DNA of 64,000 nt. Origin: Cynocephalus volans. Its lineage: Eukaryota; Chordata; Mammalia; Dermoptera; Cynocephalidae. The position numbers were made by a program, and so were the translations under genes. Each line of letters starts with the position of its first letter. Positions within the stretch are counted from its first letter, which is position 1. This document shows, piece after piece, positions 40,641 to 52,835 of the stretch. The notes beneath the pieces were generated by a model. That model saw only the letters and a list, made by a program, of their open reading frames with translations. It was not told the DNA's origin and searched no databases. Location of the stretch: the NCBI RefSeq assembly GCF_027409185.1, contig NC_084463.1:158325869-158389868 (forward strand), read 5' to 3'.

Positions 40641-41201
40641 TACGTGGCCATCTGCAAACCCCTGCATTACTTGATGATCATGAACCAACGGCTGTGTGTT
40701 TTGCTGTTGCTGTTGGCCTGGGTTGGAGGTTTTGTGCATGCTGTCATTCAACTTCTCTTTGTTTACAATCTTCCCTTCTGTGGCCCCAATGTCATCGACC
40801 ACTTCATCTGTGACATGTATCCCTTATTAAAACTTGCCTGCACTGACACCTCTGTTATTGGCCTCACTGTGGTTGCCAATGACGGGGCAATCTGTGTGGT
40901 CATCTTTGTGCTCTTACTCATCTCCTATGGGGTCATTCTGCACTCCCTGAAGAACCTTAGTCAGGAAGAGAGGCGCAAAGCCGTATCCGCCTGTGACTCC
41001 CACATCACTGTGCTGGTCCTCTTCTTTGTCCCTTGTATTTTTATGTATGTGAGACCTCCTTCTTCTTCCTTACCAATTGATAAATCCTTGTTTGTGTTTT
41101 ACACTGTTATCACCCCCAGGCTGAACCCCCTAATCTATACTCTGAGAAACGTGGAGATGAAAAATGCCATAAAGCAGCTCTGGACCAGAAACAGAAAATG
41201 A
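40641..41201 (+). pseudogene. Truncated olfactory receptor (OR4 family, OR4C-like), TM1-TM3 missing
   Basis: The frame opens at [10 protein letters not shown], the second half of the [15 protein letters not shown] signature at the end of TM3, and stays open for 186 codons to a TGA. TM4 ([13 protein letters not shown]), the cysteine-bearing loop ([16 protein letters not shown]), TM5, the TM6 signature ([16 protein letters not shown]) and TM7 ([12 protein letters not shown]) are all there. About 118 N-terminal residues are replaced by the telomere-like array, so no functional start exists. Human OR4C genes lie near the chromosome 11 centromere. The lack of other damage suggests a fairly recent break or a misjoin. 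OR4 membership is by pattern; the exact subfamily is uncertain. Confidence 0.88.
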
Positions 41202-43880
41202 AGTGGCAGATAAATGTGTCACCCATTTTCAACGAAGACTTTCTTCTTCCAGGAAAGCCATGTGCAAATATATAATTTTAGTACAGTTTTCCTCAGATTT
41301 AATAAACTTGGACACAATGAATAGCATTTGTTATGTAAATACTTCCAGGGATCAAAATATATTTTTAAGATTTGCATAATTTCTTAGGACTATTTGGATT
41401 GGAAAAGGAGAAAAGGACCTGCCACAAAATAGTAACAGAGACCTCTGGATTTTCTAAGACAGAGGGCAAAGTTTGCAAGCTAGTTTATTCTGGTCCTCAG
41501 AATATTTTTCTTCATTCCATTATATGATGTAGGTGTTTTGGGAATGGAGAGAGTTGAAAGTAGGAGGCGATTATATAATTCTTTGTAGGCAGAAGGGATT
41601 TCCTAAGAAATCCCTGTGTGAATGCAAAAAAAAAAAAAAAAAAAAAGATCATTTATGAGAATAGTTTAAAATACTTGCCACCTTTTGAACAGAAGACTCT
41701 TTTCTGCCCAAGTTAGTATCTTTCAAGACGCACACTTTTTGCTAGATTAATTGTGGACTATTCCCAAGTCACTCCAAGCCCCCGTGGGACATAAACACAA
41801 AACAAAACAACAAAAAATGTATTGTCTTTGTAATCTGAAACTGTGCAAATTTCTTTCTTTCTTTCTTTGAAAAAAAGAAAAGCATTGTTTACAGCACATT
41901 CCTCTACAATGGTGTATATACCATTAGGGGAATTCCACTGTGGGATTTCTTCAGTTCTCTAAAGGTCTTATAGGGCCTTTATATTTTCTGTTTCCTCCAC
42001 CTAGAGCAGTGATCCAGCACACTGCTTATCTCATCTAAGTCTTTGCTCAAATGTCATGCCATCAAAAAGACCCCTGGACCCTGGACCTCTTTGCCCAAAA
42101 CAGCTCTTTGCTCCTGTCATGTCCCAACCATTTCCTTTTTTTTTTCACTTTTCTGTTTTTTGAGGTATTTAAACATTAAAATATTACATAATTACTTGTT
42201 CTCGTATTGTCTGTCTCTCCCCAGTAGAAGAAAAGGTTCGTGAGAGTAAGAACGTTTTAGGTCCACTGTTTGTCTCCATACTCCACAGTCTGGCACATGA
42301 TAGGTGCTCAATACATATTTGTTTGAAAATATTCAGTTCATATTTGATTAAAAAATTAGGGATGATCAATACTAAATTATTTATTTCATTGGTGTTAAAG
42401 TTTGACAAATATTGTTAAAAATAAGAGCCCTGGCCAAGTTTACTTGGATGAGTGGTTTAATGACAAAAAGAAAAAATTCATCAGGTTGAACAAATATCCA
42501 TACATACACATTTAAAATATATGTATGACTGAACATGGAGTTTGGCATGTAATAGATAATCAAAAAATGGTGACTTCTGAAGAGTGAATTGACTTTTTCT
42601 TTATGATTTTGTTTTATTTGTCTCAATATGGCAGTTCCAGTGATATGATCTTTATTTTTGATAAGGCATCATATTTTTCAATATTTCCTGTAATATGTAC
42701 TTGTTTCTTGCTTACAGACATACCTTTACTTTATTTATATTTATAATAACACCCTAACTATTGGAGTATTATTTCTCACCTACAGAATGCAGTCTTGGAA
42801 GGACTGTGACTGAAGTCCTTGCCTTCCTACAGCATGGTACAGGCACAGAGCTAAGCTTAAACTATTTCTCCCTGGACTTGAGTTGTAAGCAGAGTGACAC
42901 AGCAGAAAAATTGTTGGGGCTTGTTCATTTCAGGCAAAATCTCCTGATTAGACAGACAGTCTGTGCCAGAGGGATACCCAGAACTGTCCTGGTTCACATG
43001 CTGTCTTCAGTCTGTTTCTCTCGTCTTCGCATTGATGCTGTGAGCTACCCAGTATACTCGCACTAGATTTTCTATTTCTGTTGCTTGCAACTGAAGAACT
43101 CTGATATATTGTCCAATTTTTCTTTGCCTGCAAAAGAATTAATTTAATACTCACTTTTATTATGTGTAACAATTTCTTCAATAGAATCTAAACTTAGAAT
43201 TTATTATTTAGCATATGTTAGAAGATAAAAATAGATCTCCTAAGATCAAAGTCATACTTAAATTACTGCATTTTGATAATAAGTTAACCCAGTTCCATTT
43301 GTTGAATAATCCTGTTAATAATTATGATCGATTGAACTTCCACAATGTAACAGTTTACATGCTATGGGCTTTACAGACTTATCTCTGATATCTACAATAA
43401 TCCCACAAATGAAACACTAATGTTTCCATTTAAAAGATTAATATACCAAGTGTGGTCATTGCTGCATAACAAATTATCACACATTTAGCAGCTTGAGAAA
43501 ACATAAATCTACTACCTCACAGTTTCTGTCATCAGGAGGTTCAGGCCCCTCATGGTTAGATTCTTTGTTCAGCGTCTCTCAAGACTGAAATTAACATGAT
43601 GGAAAATCTACATTCCTTTCTGGACACAGTGCAGAAGAATCTGTTTCAAAGCTTATTTGGGTGGTTGACAAAATTTAGTTCCTTGCAGTTACAGGACAGA
43701 GGTGCCTATCCTTCACTGACTGTCAGCCAGGGACCTCTCTCGGTTCTTTATGGATGACACAGTCCTTCTCATGTGGTCCTCTATCCTCAGACCAGCAATA
43801 ACACATCCAGTCCTCATAATTCAAGCCTCTCTGACTACTTCTGCTATTAGCTGGAGGAAGCTCTGGATCCACCCACGGAA
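41202..43880. other. AT-rich intergenic, no gene recognised
   Basis: It includes an A21 run (41626-41646), an L2/MIR-like 3' piece at about 42000-42330 (CTCAAATGTCATGCC, GGCACATGATAGGTGCTCAA) and a small CTTT repeat near 41855. Open frames are short. Confidence 0.45.
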
Positions 43881-43969
43881 TCCATTGTGTATATGTACCA
43901 CATTTTCCTTATCCAGTCATCGATCAATGGATATAAGGTTGGTTCCATATCTTGGCTTTTTGTAATAGC
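43881..43969 (-). mobile_element. Antisense L1 3' segment beside a sense L1
   Basis: CCATTGTGTATATGTACCAC, CCTTATCCAGTCATCGATC and GGTTCCATATCTTGGC are the reverse complement of L1 ORF2 end sequence. It lies head-on against the sense fragment that starts at 43970. Confidence 0.7.
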
Positions 43970-45305
43970 TACCAAAAGAATGAAATACCTGGGAATAAAT
44001 TTAACCAAAGAGTTAAAACATATCTACAGTGAGAACTACAAAACTCTGCTGAAAGAAATTAAAGAGGACACCAAAAGATGGAAAGACATTCTTTGTTCAT
44101 GAATTAGAAGAATTAACCTTGTGAAAATGTCCATGCTACCCAAAGCAATCTACAGAGTCAATTCAATCCCCATCAAAACACCAATGAAATAGAAAAAAAA
44201 AAAAAACATAAATAGAAAAAACAATCCTAAAATTCATATTGAACAAAAGATGCCAAATCGCCAAAGCAACAATGGGGAAAAAATAAAATAAAACCAGAGG
44301 CATTACATTACTTAACTTCAAACTATACTACAAAGCTATAGTAACCAAAAGAGCATGATACTGGCATAAAAACAGACACATGGACCAATAGAATAGAACA
44401 GAGAACCCAGAAATCAATCTGGGTACTTAGAACCAACTGATCTTTGACAAAGGCACCAAGTACATACACTGGGGAAAAGACTGGCTCTTCAAAAATGGTG
44501 CTGGGAAAACTGGATATCCATGTGCAGAAGAGTGAAACTAGACACATACCTCTCACCATATACCAAAATCAACTCAAAATGGATTAAACACTTAAGTATA
44601 AGACCTGAAACTATAAACTCTTAGAAGAAAATATAGGGGAAACACTTCAGAATGTAGGCCTGGACAAAGATTTTATGAATAAGATCCCCAAAGCACAAGC
44701 AACAAAAGAAAAAATAAACAAATGGGATTACATAAAACTAAAACTTCTGCACAGCAAAGGAAACAATCAACAAAGTGAAAAGACAACCTACAGAATGGGA
44801 GAAAATATTTGCAAACTATTCATCTGACAAGGACTAATATCCAGAATATACGAGGAACTCAAACAACTCCACAGTAAGAAAAACAAAGAATCCAATTTAA
44901 AAAATGGGCAGAGGAGCTAACAGACATTTTTCAAAGGAAGACATACGAATGACCAACAGGTATGTGAAAAAATGCTCAACATCACTAATCATGAGGGAAA
45001 TGCAAATCAAAACCACACTGAGATATCATCTCACCCCAGCCAGGCTGGCTATTATCGAAAAGACTGAAAATAACAAATACTGGTGAGGCTGTGCAGAAAA
45101 GGGAATTCTTGTACACTGTTGGTGGGACTGTAAAATAGTACAGCCATTATGGAAAACAGTATGGAGGTTCGTCAGCTGCAGATGGAAGTACCATATGCTC
45201 CAGCAATCCCACTGCTGTGTATATACACAAAGGAATGGAAATTATCATGTCAAAGGGATACCTGCACTCCCATGCCTATTGCAGCTCTATTTACAATAGA
45301 TTCCA
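43970..45305 (+). mobile_element. L1 ORF2 3' fragment
   Basis: AAATACCTGGGAATAAATTT, CTACCCAAAGCAATCTACAG, ACTGGCATAAAAACAGACAC and ATTGCAGCTCTATTTACAAT cover the C-terminal part of ORF2. Stops and frameshifts are frequent and there is no 3' tail at the right end. Confidence 0.88.
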
Positions 45306-47230
45306 GTGCTTTCTTACTAACTCACCCCAGTGTTTAAAAACTGTTCTGCCTTTTGTTTTAGTGATGTTGAGTTTGACCTCACGCCCATTACTGAAATATT
45401 CTTGAATAAAGTTTTCCTTGCTTATTTAACTCTGTCTATTGCAATTTTAGTTTGACAGTTCAACCAAGCAATTTGACTTCCTGGTATATTCCCAAGAGAA
45501 ATTTATGCTTACATTTACTAAAAGACATGGATAAGAATGTTCATTGGGGAAAAAATTTATAAAGGTTAAAAACTGGAAACAACTAAAATGTCTGAGAATG
45601 AAATAATAAATCATTTGTAGAATAACCAGATAATGGAATAATAACAGCAATAAAAATATATGAACTATGGATTTATTCAACTATGGATAAATTTTACAAA
45701 CAAAATGTGGGTGGTAGTGATGCTCTGTTTTCTGATGTAAGTATGGTTACATGGATGTGTTTCTTTTGTAATAATTCCCTGAGCAGTGCAAGTAAGATTT
45801 TTGCACTTTTCTGTTCCAGTATCATTTGCTAATAAAAGGTTATAAGCATAGCATTGATTTTGCATTTCTTGGTTCTACCCCTCTTTATAGGGTGGTTCAA
45901 AAAATATCTGTTTGCGTGTAATAAAATTGCTTAACACATTCCAAATCAATCCTTTTGCTGTCAGCCTTAGAAAAACAAGATGAACTATCACAATGGTACT
46001 GAAAAGTAATTGTATGTTTGAGTGACCAAACCCAAACTTTCTTTCATAAAATACAATAGTTCATCCAACTGCCCAATAAAAGGCAGAAAGATATTTCATC
46101 AATTGTTCATGTGTCTAGAGATTCAGGACAGAACCAATCAGATAGCTTAGCATTTAGTCTTGTGCTGTTCAGACACTGCTTTTTGAGAAAGTGAGAATAC
46201 ATTTTTAAGTGATGAGCAGGGTGTTGATTTTGCACATATTGTTCTGTACAGGACAGCCTCCACAGGTACCGTATATATTTGGAAACAGAGTTAGCAAGAG
46301 TGCTGCATTCTAGGGCTACTCCAAGTGTGGCTTGGAGAAGCAGCATCGGCATCACCTGGGAGCTTATCAGGAATGCAGAATTATTCTCTATCAATTGAAT
46401 CAAAATCTGCATTTCAGCAAGTTCCCAGGGGATATTTAGGTTATATTAAATTTGAGAAACAATTCTGCATGTATCCAGAGTGTCATAGATTCAGGTTGTG
46501 AAGATTTAGTGTAAAGGGTAAGATTTCATCCTACCTCTATGAAATTCCACTAGATGAAAACTCTGTGGGTGGATCTATCTCATATCCTTACTCAAAGGTG
46601 AAGAAAAATAGTTATACGTGGTTGTGAAATACTGCTTTATAATCAGAGGAAGAATGATGGGATTTGGAAGAAAAACTAATGTTTAAGTTATTAAAGAATA
46701 AGAAAAACAGCGTCTGCATGTGTGTGTGCATGTGTGCGTGCGTGTCAATTTGTGTGCGTGCACGTTTCCTCCATTGAAGCAGAAGGTGAGGATGGATGGA
46801 GACCCAGGAGAATTTTACAGTGTGTATGTGCCTGTGAGGATGATCACACTGAATGAATGGATGACTTGGTGAATGTTGAAACAGCAGTGGAATCATGATA
46901 CTTGCTTGATCTGACTTCTTCCTCAGCATTAGTAGGTAACTCCCCACTTGGGCAAATGTCTGTTTACATTCATTTCTTTTGGTCTCAGTGTTTAAAAAGG
47001 CAGAGCATTTGGGTATAGTATAAGGTACCCTCTATTGTAATGTACTTTGGCTGAACAGTTGCAGAAGTTTTTTGGTACATCCTGTGGGGAGAACTTAGAA
47101 GCTCAATCATTGCACACAAATTTTACTCTTTAAGTATTTACTTGTTTAGGAAGAAGGTAAAAAAAAAAAGGTGTTTACTAATCAAGCACAGAATATAAAT
47201 AAGGTGATCCCAGGAGATATTTTACTGAGT
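45306..47230. other. AT-rich intergenic with a MER5-like element
   Basis: At about 46312-46465, GGCATCACCTGGGAGCTTAT, CAAAATCTGCATTTCAGCAA and GTTCCCAGGGGATATTTAGG resemble MER5A, a non-autonomous hAT-Charlie element. No gene is recognised in the rest. Confidence 0.55.
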
Positions 47231-47486
47231 TTAAAGACATCAAGAGCAAGACCATTCCACCCAGAGAGGCCTGAGAGCTGCTGGGCCAACAGGGCCCCAA
47301 GCTACCCGCACTGGAAAGGCAGGCACAATGCCCCAGGACTCCCAGCTGAGGCCAGTCCCCATGGCCCAGAGAGGCCCAAGCTGCCGGTCCAAAGGCCCCA
47401 AGGAAGCCATACTGAATTGGCAGTCCCAGCAGGATCCAAGACAGACACTAGGGTCAAAGGAGTGGACCACAAGATCCTCTGCCACA

Positions 47487-47889
47487 ATGACTAAACACCA
47501 AAGGAAAGATACCAGAAATATGAAAAATCAAGAAAGTACAACATCACCAAAGGAAAATAATAAATCTCAAGCTCTAGATCCTATAGAACAGGAAGTCCTT
47601 GAAATGACTGACAAGGAATTTAGAGCAACAATTCTAAGGAAACTAAATGAGATACAAGAAAACTCAGTTAGACAACACAATGATGTGAGAAAAAGTATAC
47701 AGGACCTGAAGGAAGAAATGTACAAAGAAATCAATGCCCTGAAACAGAATGTAGCAGAGCTTGCGGAGCTGAAGGATTCATTAAACGAAATACAAAACAC
47801 AACAGAGAGTCTAACCAGCAGGCTAGAACAAGCAGAAGAGAGAATTTCTGACCTTGATGATAGGCTGTTTGAAATAACACAGGTAGACC

Positions 47890-47920
<31 letters not shown>

Positions 47921-48500
47921 AGAGTTTAAAAAATTGAAGAAAATCTAAGAGAGATAACAGACAACCTTAAATGCTCAAATATCCAAATCATGGGTATTTC
48001 AGAAGGGGAGGAAAAAGGAAATGACTTTGAAAACATATTCAATGAAATAATAGCAGAAACCTTCCCAGGTATAGGGAAAGACACAGATCTTCAGATTCAG
48101 GAGGCTCAAAAATCCCCAAACATATTCAACCAAAAAAGATCCTCTCCAAGACGTGTTATAGACAAATTGGCAAAACTCAAAGACAAAGTAAGAACCTTAA
48201 AAGCTGCAAGAGGGAAGCATCAAGTTACTTATAGGGGAGCCCCAATCAGAGGAAGATCAGACTTTTCATTGGAAACCCTAGAAGCCAGAAGAGAATGGTA
48301 TGATATATTTAAATACTAAAAGACAAAAATTGCCAGCCAAGAATACTTTACCCGGCAAGGCTATCCTTCCAAAATGAAGGACAAATAGTATATTTCTCAG
48401 TCAAACAAAAACTGCAGGAGTTCACTACCACACCACCAGCATTACAAGAAATTTTCAAGGGAGTACTGAGTTTGGTACCTGAAAAAGAACCATCACTGCC
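47487..48500 (+). pseudogene. L1 ORF1 remnant (copy B)
   Basis: ORF1p is the RNA-binding coiled-coil chaperone of L1. The frame starts MTKHQRKDTRNMKNQES and runs through the coiled coil (KSIQDLKEEMYKEINAL, LTSRLEQAEERISDLDDRLF). It then meets an A28 run (47890-47917) that shifts the frame. The RRM-like part resumes in another frame (47990-48319) and is broken again by a missing base near 48318, where copy C reads DDIFKIPKEKN. Confidence 0.88.
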
Positions 48501-48705
48501 ATAAATACACAAGAAAGAATGAAACCCACTCGTAAAATAAAAATGCTAACAATAAAGAGAAAAAAAGTTTATCTACCAGCCCAAGAAACCAACAAACACA
48601 GAAGACAAACAGTAAATCAGGAAAAAGGAACAAAAGATACTTAAGACATCCAAACAAAAATCAATAAAATCCTAGGAGTAAATCAACACCTTTCAATAAG
48701 AACTC

Positions 48706-48872
48706 TTTTTTTTCATTCTTCTTTTAAAATTTTTTTTATTTTAACTTCTCAATATACATTGTAGTGGATTTTCATGTCTCTTTACATGTTCCTCTTTCCC
48801 CCTTCCTTCTTTCCCCTTCCCCCCTCCACTACATCATATCTCTTCACTTGTCTTAACAAGTTCAAGGAATTG
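48706..48872 (-). mobile_element. Antisense L1 3'-end insertion inside L1 copy B
   Basis: The plus strand begins with a T-rich stretch (the poly-A of a minus-strand element) and continues through a pyrimidine tract typical of an L1 3' UTR G-run read backwards. TCAATAAGAACTC (48693-48705) and TCAATAACAACTC (48873-48885), one mismatch, flank it as a target duplication. Copy C (about 58990) lacks this segment at the same place. Confidence 0.8.
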
Positions 48873-48889
48873 TCAATAACAACTCAATG

Positions 48890-51020
48890 TAAGAGGATTA
48901 AATTCCCCACTCAAAAGACACAGACTGACTGATTGCATTAAAAAGTTGGACCCAACAATATGCTGCATTCAAGAGACCCACCTCACCTATAAAGACACAC
49001 ATAGAATAAGAGTGAAAGGGTGGGAAAAGACATGCCATGCAAATAGAGATGAAAAATGAGCTGGAGTAGCTATTCTTATATCAGATAAAATGGACTTAAA
49101 ACCAAAAACCATAAAAAGAGATAAAGAAGGCCACTATATAATGATAAAAGGATCTGTCCATCAAGAACACATAACAATCATAAATATATACACACCCAAC
49201 ATTGGAGCAGTCAGATTTATAAAGCAAACACTATTAGACCCAAAGAATGTGATAGACACTAACACCATAATAGCAGGGGACCTAAACACCCCACTCTCAA
49301 TATTGGACAGAACATCTAGGCAAAAAAATCAACAGAGAAACACAAGATCTAAACGACACTTTAGACCAATTTGACTTGGCAGATATCTACAGAACATTCC
49401 ATCCAACAACCTCAGGATATTCATTCTTCTCATCAGCACATGGATCATTCTCCAGGATAGATCACATGTTAGGTCACAAATCAAATCTCAACAAATTCAG
49501 AGAAATTGGAATTATTCCATGTAATTTTTCAGGTCACAATGGATTAAAATTAGAAATCAGTAACAAATGAAATTCTGGAAACTATACAAACACATGGAAA
49601 TAAAACAACATTCTACCTAATGACATATGGGTCCAAGAAGAAATTAAACAGGAAATCAAAAAATTTCTTGAAACTAATGAAAATAATGACACATCATACC
49701 AGAACTTGTGGGATACTGCAAAAGCAGTACTTAGGGGGAAATTTACTGCATTAAATGCTTACTTCAGAAGTATGGAAAAATGGCAAGTAAACAACCTAAC
49801 ATTTCACCTTAAAGAGGTAGAAAAACAAGAACAATCCAAACCCAAAGGTAATAGATGGAAAGAAATAATTAGGATCAGAGTAGAACTAAATGAAATAGAA
49901 ACTCTAAAAATGATACAGAAGATCAATGAAAAAAAAAGTTGGTTTATTGAAAAGATAAAGAAAATTGACAAACCATTAGCAATCCTAACTAAAAGAAGAG
50001 AGAAGACCCAAATAATAAAAATTAGAAAAGAAAAAGGTGATATTACAACTTACACCTCAGAAATACAAGAAATCATTAGAGACTACTACAAACAACTCTA
50101 TGCCAACAAATTTGAAAATCTGGAGGAAATGGATAAATTTCTGTACACACACAAACTACCAAAACTGAGTCAAGAAGATGTAGAAAATCTGACCAGGCCA
50201 GTAACAATAAAAGAGATTGAAGCTTTTATCCTAAGTCCCCCAACAAAGAAAAGCCCAGGACTGGATGGGTTCACTGCAGAATTCTACCAAACATTCAAAG
50301 AGGAATTGATACCAATTCTCTACAAACTATTCCAAAAGATTGAAACAGAGGCTATTCTCCCAAACTCATTCTATGAGGCAAACCTCACCCTGATTCCAAA
50401 AACAGACAATGATAGAACACAAAAAGAAAACTACGGCCAATATCTTTAATGAATATAGATGCAAAAATCCTCAATAAAATACTAGCTAACAGAATACAGC
50501 AACACATATGCAAAATTATACACCATGATCAAGTGGGATTCATCCCAGGTATGCAAGGTTGGTTCAACATATGCGAGTCAATAAATGTGATACACCACAT
50601 CAAATAAAATCAAAGACAAAGACCATATGATTATCCCTATAGATGCTGAAAAAGCATTTGACAAAACTCAACATTCATTCATGATAAAGACTCTGTACAA
50701 GTTAGGTATAGATGGAAAGTATCTTAATATAATTAATGCCATATATGATAAGCCCACTGCTAATATCACTCTGAACAGGAACTATACAAGGGTGCCCACT
50801 CTCACCACTCCTATTCAACATAGTGTTGGAAGTACTAGCCAGAGAAATCAGAGAAGAGAAGGAAATAAAAGCATCCAGATTGGAAAAGATGGAGTCAAAC
50901 TGTCCCTGTTTGCAGATGATATGATCTTATATATCAAACAGCTTAAAGACTCTACAAAAAACTTAGAGTTGATAAATGTTTTCAGCAAAGTTGTAAGTTA
51001 CAAAATCAACACATAAAAAT
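48890..51020 (+). pseudogene. L1 ORF2 remnant, endonuclease and reverse transcriptase (copy B)
   Basis: The endonuclease part has AGDLNTPLS, but the usual SDH motif reads SGHNGLKLEIS, so the catalytic Asp is lost. The reverse transcriptase keeps [11 protein letters not shown] and the catalytic FADDM, but lacks a clean GTRQGC-like motif because of frameshifts near 50780-50810. Open segments are 49090-49374, 49376-49570, 49706-50449 and 50627-51016. Confidence 0.88.
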
Positions 51021-52614
51021 CAGTAGCATTTCTATAATCTAATAGTGAACATGCAGAAAAGGAAAGCAAGAATGCTAGCCCATTTACAATAGCAACCAAA
51101 ATAATAAGATAATAAGATACTTAGGAATAAAGTTAACCAAGGATGTGGAAAATCTCTATCATGGGAACTACAAACCCTGTTGGGAGAAATTAAAGAGGAC
51201 ACAAGAAGAAGGAAATAAATCCCATGCTCTTGAATGGGAAGAATTAACATTGTGAAAATGACCATACTACCCAAAGCATTCTACACATTCAATGCAATCC
51301 CCATCAAAATTCCGATAACATTTTTCTCTGAAATTGAAAAATCTATCCTAACATTTATACGAAATAACAAAAGACCATGAATGGCTAAAGCAATTCTGAG
51401 CAAAAAATGAAGCTGGAGGCATAACACTACCTGACTTTAAACTATACCCCAAAGCTATAATAACCAAAACAGCATGGTATTGCCATAAAAACAGACATAC
51501 AGATCAATGGAATAGAATAGAGAACCCAGAAATCAACCCATACACCTACAGCCGTCTGATCTTTGACAAAGTCACCAAGTCTACACACTGGGGAAGAAAC
51601 TGCCTCTTCAGCAAATGGTGCTGGGAAAACTGGATATTCATATGTAGGAGAGTGAAACTAGACTTGTACCTCTCACCATATACCAAAATCAAATCAAAAT
51701 GGATTAAGGAATTAAATATACATACTGAAACAATAAAACCCCTTATAGAAAACATAGAAGAAAATGCTTCAGGAAGTAGGGTTGAGGATAGATTTCATGA
51801 GTATGACCTCAAAAGCACAGGCAACCAAAGGAAAAATAAACAAATGGGATTACATCAAACTAAAAAGCTTCTGCACAGCAAAAGAAAGAATTAGCAGAGT
51901 AAGAATATAACAAACAGAGTGAGAGAAAATATTTGCAAAATATATATCTGACAAAGGATTAATATCCAGAATATACAAGAAAGTCAACCAAATTTACAGT
52001 AAAAAAAACATGTGACCCAATTAAAAAATGGGCAAAGGATCTGAATAGGCATTTCTCAAAGGAAGATATACAAATGGCCAATAGACACATGAAAAAATGC
52101 TCAACATCACTCAGAATTTGGGAAACACAAATCAAAACCACTTTGAGATACCACCTCAGTCCAGTTAGGATGGCTAATATGCAAAAGACTGAGAATGATA
52201 AATGCTGATGAAGTTGTGGAGAAAAAGGAACTCTCATATACTGTTGGTGGGACTGCAAAATGGTGCATCCTGTATGGAAAATGGTATGGAGGTTCCTTAA
52301 ACAATTGCAGATAGATCTACCATATGATCAAGGTATTCCACTGCTGGGAATAGACCCATAGGAATGAAAATCATCATGTTGAAGGGATACCTGTACTCCA
52401 ATGTTTATTGCAGCTCTATTTACAATAGCCAAGAGTTGGAATCAACCTAAATGTCCATCAACAGATGACTGGATAAGGAAAACGTGGTATATAACTCAAT
52501 GGAATACTACTCAGTCATATAAAAGAATGAAATTCTGCCATCCTAAGAAACATGGATAAACTTAGAGAATATTACAGAAGGTGGAATACATCACCTTTTA
52601 ATTCTCTTTTTTGG

Positions 52615-52835
52615 TGAACTTTTTGAAGTACCCTCACATAAGGATATTATCTTGCTTTGGGTAATATGGACATTTTAACCTTCTCAATTCTTCCAATTCA
52701 TGAACACAGGATATCTTTCCATTTATTTATGCCTTCTTCAATTTCTTTCATAAATGTTTTATAGTTTTTGGCGTACAGTTCTTTCACTTCCTTAGGTAAA
52801 TTTATTCCAAAATATTTTATTCTTTTATGCAATCA
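52615..52835 (-). mobile_element. Antisense L1 ORF2 fragment
   Basis: GGTAATATGGACATTTTAAC, ATCTTTCCATTTATTTATG and CACTTCCTTAGGTAAATTTA are reverse-complement ORF2 sequence abutting the 3' end of copy B. Confidence 0.8.

Larger units (their letters stand above)
47231..52595 (+). mobile_element. LINE-1, near full length, dead (copy B)
   Basis: Sense order is preserved: partial 5' UTR (47231-47486), ORF1 (47487-48500), intergenic part, ORF2 endonuclease (about 48890-49570), reverse transcriptase (49706-51020), C-terminal region and ORF2 end (to about 52590). ORF1 and ORF2 are broken in several places, and an antisense insert sits at the start of ORF2 (48706-48872). The 3' UTR is absent; an inverted L1 piece follows. 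Confidence 0.92.

Noticed and set aside
40641..41201. Functional olfactory receptor using a GTG start at 40644
   Set aside because: The product would lack TM1-TM3 and the N terminus, so it cannot fold as a receptor.
47240..47485. Minus-strand open frame opposite the L1 5' UTR
   Set aside because: It is a shadow of the GC-richer L1 5' UTR with no recognisable protein. The plus-strand extension 47328-47486 is likewise UTR ahead of the ORF1 start at 47487.
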